This document shows, piece after piece, positions 17,761 through 22,924 of a stretch of 22,924 bases of DNA (position 1 is the stretch's first letter; each line of letters starts with the position of its first letter). The stretch spans positions 1 to 22,924 of the forward strand of contig JAWQRM010000417.1 in the NCBI GenBank assembly GCA_033557675.1, given 5' to 3'. The DNA comes from Coptodactyla brooksi (taxonomy: Eukaryota; Arthropoda; Insecta; Coleoptera; Scarabaeidae). Under the pieces are notes generated by a model. That model ran no database searches, was not told the DNA's origin, and was given only the letters and a program-made list of their open reading frames with translations. Made by a program: the position numbers and the translations under genes.

Positions 17761-18867
17761 TATCATACATCTCTATTTTCTTGGGTTTGATCAATGCACC
17801 ACGTTCCATACCATTACAAATTATAAAATACAAATGGTAGTGAGTGATAAAATAACTTAATATACCAAGATATTAAAGCAAACTGTTGTTCAATAGTTAG
17901 TTTCGTCCCGTCTTTAGTTTTTGCATATATCATGACTAGTTGCACTCGCATGATTCTTCTATACGCGGGATGTCTCATTCTGAACCTGTTTAGTTGTATG
18001 GAAGATATAAAAAGCTTTTAATGAGAGACCCGTAACGAATTTGAACCACTCAAGTTTTAATCCAAAACCAGATAAGCCGGCTTTATCGTCTGTGCGCAAC
18101 TATAACTGAAAACTTTTCTTGCGTGAACCGGCGCGAAAATACCCTACCAAGTATCCCTCTATGTAAGCAATCAACAAATTACACCTTAGTTTATGCCCAG
18201 ACGGTACTGTACTATAACCATATAACACGGGTAACGTCGTGTGGAATACTAAAATTTATTTTTACGGTCCGCTATAATTCACCCAATTCTGGATATGGTT
18301 ACAGTAACGATGTTGTGCGAAGGAAGGAAGGTGCTGCACTAGCGCAGTTTTACGTTCTCCACCTATATGGCCCACCCTCCTAAATAATAATGCATTGTAC
18401 ATATAATCAACGTGAATTGGCTGGTTTATAGACCATTGTTTTTACGGTGTATTGTGGGCAGTCGACCTTTTTAGCGGCACTGAATCGCCTGAAAACAGCA
18501 GTTGGCGTGCGGCCAATGGTTACAATCTCTGTAATAGAAAGTACTTCTTATACCGCCCATGTTCCTATAATCTGCATAAAAATGAAGAAAGTTTTATAAC
18601 AATGCGTACGTAATCCTTGGAGATATTTACTTGGTTCCACACATTTGCCCAACACTGTTCAAAATATATACTTGCTGGTTTGGTTCCGTGGCAGTAGCCT
18701 TATAAAAGAATAAATGAGCCAAGCGACACAACTGAAACTCAAGAAAATGCCCGGTCCCCAAACGGAGCTTACAACCCGCGATCTTTTCTCGACACTGACA
18801 GGGATGCGGCACGTATTTCAAGAATGGGATATCCATGTTAACTTACTGTTGTTATTCATCTGGGTTT
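17761..18867. other. Unassigned DNA, possibly host
   Basis: Short frames at 18123-18383 (+) and 18627-18836 (-) have no recognisable domain. Composition is mixed, with a few CpG-containing stretches (18420-18520). No repeat was recognised. Confidence 0.4.
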
Positions 18868-20351
18868 CGTTTAAGAACGGAAAATAAATAAATTTATTGA
18901 TTTCACCAAAACTAAACAAACCGATTCAAATGAAACGAGTAATTTAGCGGTTGATGAATATTCACAAAAATTTAAACCGAAGGAATTATATCTATTAAAT
19001 AAAGGACTAATCTAAATTACTCAGCATGCCCCATTGAAGACATAAGTATAGGCATTGAGAAGGTGATTAAATTCAAAAGTTAAGAACATAATTTCGCGGA
19101 ATTTAAATAACCAAAATAAACCAAATAGCAATATGAGTCACAATTAATACGCGATCTAAATAACAAAGGTCGTTTTTATTTAAAAGCTGACAAATGGAAC
19201 GCGGTGGTCATTATAGATGAAACAGCTACACTATACTAATAAAATCAGTAAATGGCTCCATGAAGGTTCATATGTTGAACAGAATGCGTTAAATAAAACA
19301 ACAGAAGAAACATAAAGTACCTTAAATGCATGTAAACCGCTTCTAGATAAGGCAAATATGTTTAAGCTCAACAATTCTGACGCAACATTAACCATAATTT
19401 ACGGTTTCCTAAAATTCATAAACCCGGTAAAAGTATGCGCCCCATTATGTCGGGTATTAACTCCACAACTTGTGCAATTTATAAATGGCTTAACCATAAA
19501 TCCAACAGTCTAGAAACTAAACCGGAATCATTTGAAGCTAAAAACATTCTTGACTTTATAAACAATATTAAAGACACTAAACTTAGAAATACAGAGATAT
19601 TAGTTTCCTTTAGCTGTCTTTCACAATTTGTAGCTAATCTCTTTATGGGTTATTTTAAAGCTAACTTAAAACAATAGCTTAAATAATTTCTTAAAATTTG
19701 GGTGAGGTACGTTGATGACATCTTCATAATTTTTGATATTAAAAACAATAACATTCAAAATTTCGTTAGTGTCATAAATTCGGAATATGAAACAATAAAA
19801 CCTACCTGTGAAATAGAGAGAGACGGGAAACTAAATTTTCTCGATACTTTAAAAATAAGAAAAGAAAATAAGCTGGAAATCGATATTTTTCGAAAAGAGA
19901 CTAATATAAAAAGATTTATAACATCAGATTCTAGTCATCATTTCCAACATACAATAGTGGCATTTAATAGTATAGTAGATAGCTTACTAAACGTTCAACT
20001 AAACAAACTGAGATATAAAAAAGAACTTACGAACTTACCTGGAAATATATTGAAGAGCTAGCTACAAACAACGGGCCTAAGAAATATCTAATGCTCAACA
20101 TTTTAAGGAAAGAGAAAATTAAAATGGACTTACGTAAATAGACTAAGCTTGAAATATTAATAAAGACGAACCTAAGCGATTCATTAAACTCACATATGAT
20201 AAAACCACTAAAGAATTAGCTAATAAGTTAGACATTTTCGATTTTAATGTAGCTTTTACTAACTACACCATCAAAAATCGGTTGGGCAATCCAAAGATAA
20301 AATAGATTCAGTTGACAGGTCAGGAATTTATTATATATATTGCATACACAG
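18868..20351 (+). pseudogene. PLE polyprotein, RT domain and start of GIY-YIG
   Basis: The frame reads RKINKFIDFTKTKQTDSNET at its start and VDEYSQKFKPKELYLLNKGL before a TAA. Damaged sequence follows, then HLKADKWNAVVIIDET, ISKWLHEGSYVEQNALNK, KPGKSMRPIMSGINSTTCA, NILDFINNIKDTKLRN and LVSF. An internal deletion removes the segment between LVSF(D) and LSQFVANLFMGYF. Then comes RYVDDIFIIFDIKNNNIQNF (RT catalytic box), GKLNFLDTLKIRKENKLEID, KRFITSDSSHHFQHTIVAFN and LNKLRYKKELTNL. After frameshifts it ends FDFNVAFTNYTIKNRLGN and DRSGIYYIYC, the GIY half of the endonuclease. Several stops, frameshifts and one large deletion show it is dead. The RT would prime on target DNA and copy the element RNA. 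Confidence 0.85.
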
Positions 20352-20911
20352 TATGACAATTAAATAACAAGAATTTTAATTTAAGTCATAGAACACTTAG
20401 CACCATCTATCGAACATGTATATTGTTAGAAAGCTACAAGTCACCTCTTTCGAACGCACCCAAGCTCATGTTAATCGGATGACAGGTTACAAAGTTGCAG
20501 TCATTTGAATGACGGTAAAAATTGTGTTGATATAGTAAAAGCATAATGAAACAAAGAGGAAACATTAAAGTTTATTTTAAACTGGGATAAAAATATGCTG
20601 AGACTTACGAATTGACGAAAAAGTGCATGGCGATAATTGTACATCTACAGCTGGAGTTTATGAGTGGTTTAATCGTTTTAAAAATGGTCATAAATGTTTA
20701 ATTGATAATGAAAAATCATAAAAATGGTCGTCCAGAAAGTAAAAATCGTGCTGAATTGATAGAAAAATTCGTGAAATCATTGCTGTCGAGGGAAATCTTA
20801 CTGTGAGAATGTTGGCTGAAGAATTAAAAACACATACAGAAACTGTTCGTCAAATTTTGACTCAAGATGTGGGAAGAAAAATTTTTTACATGTTTTGTTC
20901 CACATGTTTAA

Positions 20912-21675
20912 GGGGTCATGTGTAGTTGCAGGGTGAAAAAAAAACATGATTCTAACTACTTTTTCTTACATTTCTCTTACATAACATATTGATATTAGAA
21001 GTACGTATATTGAACAACATTCAAAGTTTTTTTCGTTGAAAAATACTGTAAATTAAGTAAGTTACGTCCACTTTAAGGAAACCTAATTTTTCAGGGGTGT
21101 GAAAAAATAACTTTTAACAAAACGGCGGCCGTTTTAAGGGAAAGTGCAACTTTTTGGGCTCTTATTTTTTAATTAAAAAAAAGTTTTCAGTAAAATTAAA
21201 AACCCTTCATTCACGAACAAGCCTTTGGCACACAGATTAAGCACGAGAAAGTTTTAGGTCGATTGCTTCAACGGTTCTCGGAATAACGTGGTCACCGTAC
21301 CTGACTGTTTTTCCCGACTGAATTTCAGGAAAAACGCGTTTGAAGTTTGCAGCCTAGTTGTCGGTAGAGTATAACCTATCTTTTTAACTTACACAGAATT
21401 CTATAAAATAAGCATTCTGCTGTCAAAGTCACCTCCAAAGCATCAATTTCCTTCTGTCTGCGACGCTCTGTACCCTCTCGTGTGAAGAAATAGAAACAGC
21501 CGACTTTAAGCGCGCAGCTGCTGCGCGCTACTTTCGGTTGCGCAAACTCATAACTTTGTCAATTTTTGTCCAATTTACACGAAATTTTCAGGGAACACTC
21601 TGGGAATGGCGTACTTGAAAAATATGCATAAACCCAAAAATCGATTTTTGGACTTTTCTAACTAGACATGGCCCC
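20912..21675. mobile_element. TTAA-flanked MITE (piggyBac- or Kolobok-type) inside the mariner
   Basis: The 764-bp segment is bounded by TTAA at 20908-20911 and 21676-21679. Its terminal inverted repeats are GGGGTCATGTGTAG at the left and GGGGCCATGTCTAG at the right read inward, 12 of 14 identical. Removing it with one TTAA restores mariner homology across the junction, which confirms insertion. No coding capacity. TTAA targets are used by piggyBac and Kolobok elements; the sequence does not decide between them. Confidence 0.88.
21509..21529. repeat. GC-rich perfect palindrome in the MITE
   Basis: The arms AGCGCGCAGC and GCTGCGCGCT surround a single T, in an otherwise AT-rich element. Confidence 0.85.
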
Positions 21676-22249
21676 TTAAATAACAAAAAAATTGCTCGTG
21701 TAGAGCATTGTAATGACCTCATTAAAACTACTGAAAATGATCCAGATTTTCTTGATTCGATCATAATTGGTGATGAAACACGGTGCTTTAAGTATGATCC
21801 AGAAACAAAACGTCAATTTGCAAAGTGGAAGACGAAAGGTGAGCCGAAACCAAAAGAAAGAAACTGCCTTTTCAGACGTTAAGAATCAAGACAATGTTGA
21901 TTACCTTTTATGATTCACAAGGAATTGTCCACAAGGAATTTGCAGACATTTCGCCAAGAAATTTCTCCTAATATATCACCATGTAACTATTTTCTTTTCC
22001 CTAAACTGAAAATTGCGATGAAAGGATCATTTTACGATGATATTTAAGCCATTCAAGCAGCTGTGAGGTACTAAAGGCCATTCCTAAGGATAATATATAA
22101 AAATCTGTGCATGCATTGGTTCATCGTGCTAGAAAGTGTATACAGTTAAATAAAACCTATTTTGAAAAAGAAATAACTTTTTAGCATAATTCAATATGTC
22201 TCTTGTATATCTCAAAATTCTCGTTTATCGTTATTTATATTTCTTTATT

Positions 22250-22532
22250 TTGCGATAAAAGTTACATCGGACAAATGGGTAGGTCTCTTAAAATTAAGGC
22301 ATAAAACATTTATGCCTTAAACACTTACCCTACTTTAAATACAAAAGACCGGAGAAATCTAGCACGATTGCCCATGATAACTCTAAATCATAGGATAGAT
22401 AATAAAACAAAGTTGATTAAACAAGTAAACATAGATAATCAACTTGATGCAGCGGAAGGCACAGAAATTTTCAAAAACAAAAAGAAGGTATTTAATAACG
22501 GCTCTGGCCCTATATCAGGTAATATTTTTTGA
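22250..22532 (+). pseudogene. PLE polyprotein, second part of GIY-YIG domain and C-terminus
   Basis: Continues the domain broken at 20351: CDKSYIGQMGRSLKI (the YIG half with its Arg), then a TAA where the catalytic Glu region (KEH) is expected, NIYALNTYPTL, ITLNHRIDNKTKLIKQVNID, NQLDAAEGTEIFKNKKKV and FNNGSGPISGNIF-TGA at 22530-22532. The TAA arises within a near-perfect palindrome, TTAAGGCATAAA..TTTATGCCTTAA. The domain in PLEs is a nickase thought to open target DNA. Confidence 0.85.
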
Positions 22533-22596
22533 CCAGGTAGGTAAAAAAGAGACAAGGTGATTAATATACATAAGCAGTGAACACAGTTTCTGCCTT

Positions 22597-22646
22597 CATT
22601 CTCCTGAAGAAGGTCTATTAGATAAACCGAAACATATGTCGAGATG
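22597..22646 (+). ncRNA. Hammerhead-ribozyme-like motif (type I) at the PLE 3' end
   Basis: Stem I pairs CAT(T)CTC (22597-22603) with GAGATG (22641-22646), with one bulged base. The core CTGAAGA (22604-22610) fits CUGANGA. Stem II has GGT/ACC at its base (22612-22614, 22626-22628) after one unpaired A. GAAA is at 22629-22632. Stem III is CA-(TA)-TG, two base pairs with a 2-nt loop, and the cleavage triplet GTC ends at 22640. All conserved core bases are present. Hammerhead motifs with very short stem III have been described in PLE termini. The extra A and weak stem II leave activity uncertain. Confidence 0.55.
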
Positions 22647-22712
22647 CAAAACAGTGTTGTTGTGGTTAAAATGTTTGTTAGTATTAGTCTCGAATTAACA
22701 CCTTTTATGATA

Positions 22713-22924
22713 ACAGTTGGGCTGAAAAGTCCGTAGGCTAACATAGAAAACAATTTTTTTTTTGATTAAATTTGATATGCATAACATAAAAAACAATTTG
22801 ATGCCTTCCAAGGCGATACAACGATTATAGCAGTCATACAATTTTTCGATACCATTTTTATAGTACGATTTGTCTTTAGCCTCAAAATAGGCCTCAGTTT
22901 CGGCGATTACCTCTTCATTGGCGT
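22713..22924 (-). mobile_element. Mariner element entering from its terminal repeat, runs off right edge
   Basis: TA at 22711-22712 is followed by ACAGTTGGGCTGAAAAGTCC, a mariner-like terminus, and then minus-strand transposase C-terminal coding sequence. The rest lies beyond the window. Confidence 0.85.
22742..22924 (-). CDS. Mariner transposase C-terminus (partial)
   Basis: The minus-strand frame reads NEEVIAETEAYFEAKDKSYY, KNGIEKLYDCYNRCIALEG, the highly conserved C-terminal end of mariner transposases of the mauritiana/irritans type. The usual stop a few residues after LEG is absent; the frame runs on through the untranslated end (IKLFFMLCISNLI) into the terminal repeat, which suggests a small deletion or substitution at the natural stop. 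No other lesion is visible in these roughly 60 codons. The catalytic core is outside the window, so its state is unknown. Confidence 0.85.

Larger units (their letters stand above)
20546..22185 (+). pseudogene. Mariner transposase, split by a MITE and internally deleted
   Basis: From ATG 20546-20548: MKQRGNIKVYFKLG, ETYELTKK, VYEWFNRFKNGHK, NGRPESKNRAELIEK, then a helix-turn-helix NLTVRMLAEELKTHTETVRQ. The frame shifts several times. The MITE interrupts just after the FVPHM-type motif. The gene resumes with KKIARVEHCNDLIKTTENDP, IIGDETRCFKYDPETKRQFA (first catalytic Asp), and GIVHKEF-type sequence across two frames. The HDN motif with the second Asp is deleted. SPNISPCNYFLFPKLK follows, where the usual third Asp (CDYF) is Asn. 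Non-functional. Confidence 0.85.
20354..22245 (+). mobile_element. Mariner (DD34D-type) inserted in the PLE, itself interrupted
   Basis: Flanked by TA at 20352-20353 and 22246-22247. The ends are weak inverted repeats sharing AAATAAC and AGAATTTT in the same order. Removing the inner MITE and its duplicated TTAA leaves about 1.12 kb, shorter than a typical 1.3-kb mariner, consistent with an internal deletion. Boundaries are set mainly by where PLE coding sequence stops and resumes. Confidence 0.72.
18868..22710 (+). mobile_element. Penelope-like element (PLE), interrupted by a nested mariner
   Basis: Plus-strand RT domain (18868-20290), the start of the GIY-YIG domain (to about 20350), a 1.9-kb foreign insertion (20354-22245), then the rest of GIY-YIG (22250-22532) and a 3' region with a hammerhead-type motif (22597-22646). 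An RT with KADK-NAV, LHEG and YVDD blocks followed by a C-terminal GIY-YIG endonuclease is diagnostic of PLEs. The exact 5' and 3' ends were not determined. Confidence 0.85.

Noticed and set aside
22439..22753. 104-codon minus-strand ORF
   Set aside because: It is antisense to the PLE C-terminus and its hammerhead region and spans the mariner boundary; no domain.

Overview
This window is eukaryotic and most likely from an insect. It is AT-rich, has no operon-like gene packing, and contains no intact protein-coding gene that I can defend. What can be recognised is a dense graveyard of transposable elements typical of insect genomes: Tc1/mariner-superfamily transposons of several families, a Transib-like element, a Jockey-type LINE, a Penelope-like element (PLE) and a TTAA-flanked MITE. 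I cannot name the species or order from sequence alone.

Layout. 1-725: minus-strand transposase relic running off the left edge. 726-4305: mostly unrecognised AT-rich DNA with hairpins, a short microsatellite, a diverged direct repeat and a possible LTR/primer-binding-site relic. 4306-5845: a full-length DD41D-type element with 56-bp terminal inverted repeats (TIRs), TA duplications and a decayed minus-strand transposase. 5846-7070: no gene seen. 7076-9671: a 2.6-kb non-autonomous element whose ends look like Transib/RAG signal sequences (CACAGTG, 23-bp spacer, A-rich nonamer, 5-bp target duplication) and whose interior is a nested tandem-repeat array. 9960-10790: CpG-rich, gene-free DNA that looks like host sequence. 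10847-12574: two inverted copies of a Tc1-like (DD34E) transposase joined near 11681/11682, each ending in the same IR/DR-type terminus. 12652-12820 and 13859-13924: palindromic repeats carrying hammerhead-ribozyme-like cores. 14270-14607: a decayed host-like coding segment of unknown identity. 15825-17760: the 5' half of a Jockey-type LINE, with ORF1 and ORF2 joined by a TAATG overlap. 18868 to about 22700: a PLE with reverse transcriptase and GIY-YIG domains and a 3' hammerhead motif. This PLE is split inside its GIY-YIG domain by a mariner (20354-22245), which is itself split by a TTAA MITE (20912-21675). 22713 to end: another mariner, entering from its TIR.

The genes do not work together as a pathway; the relationship between them is nesting and relative age. 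The most informative items are the Transib-like element with satellite-like cargo, the hammerhead-like motifs, the inverted Tc1 composite and the three-level nested insertion. All assignments rest on reading translations and repeats by eye, with no database search.
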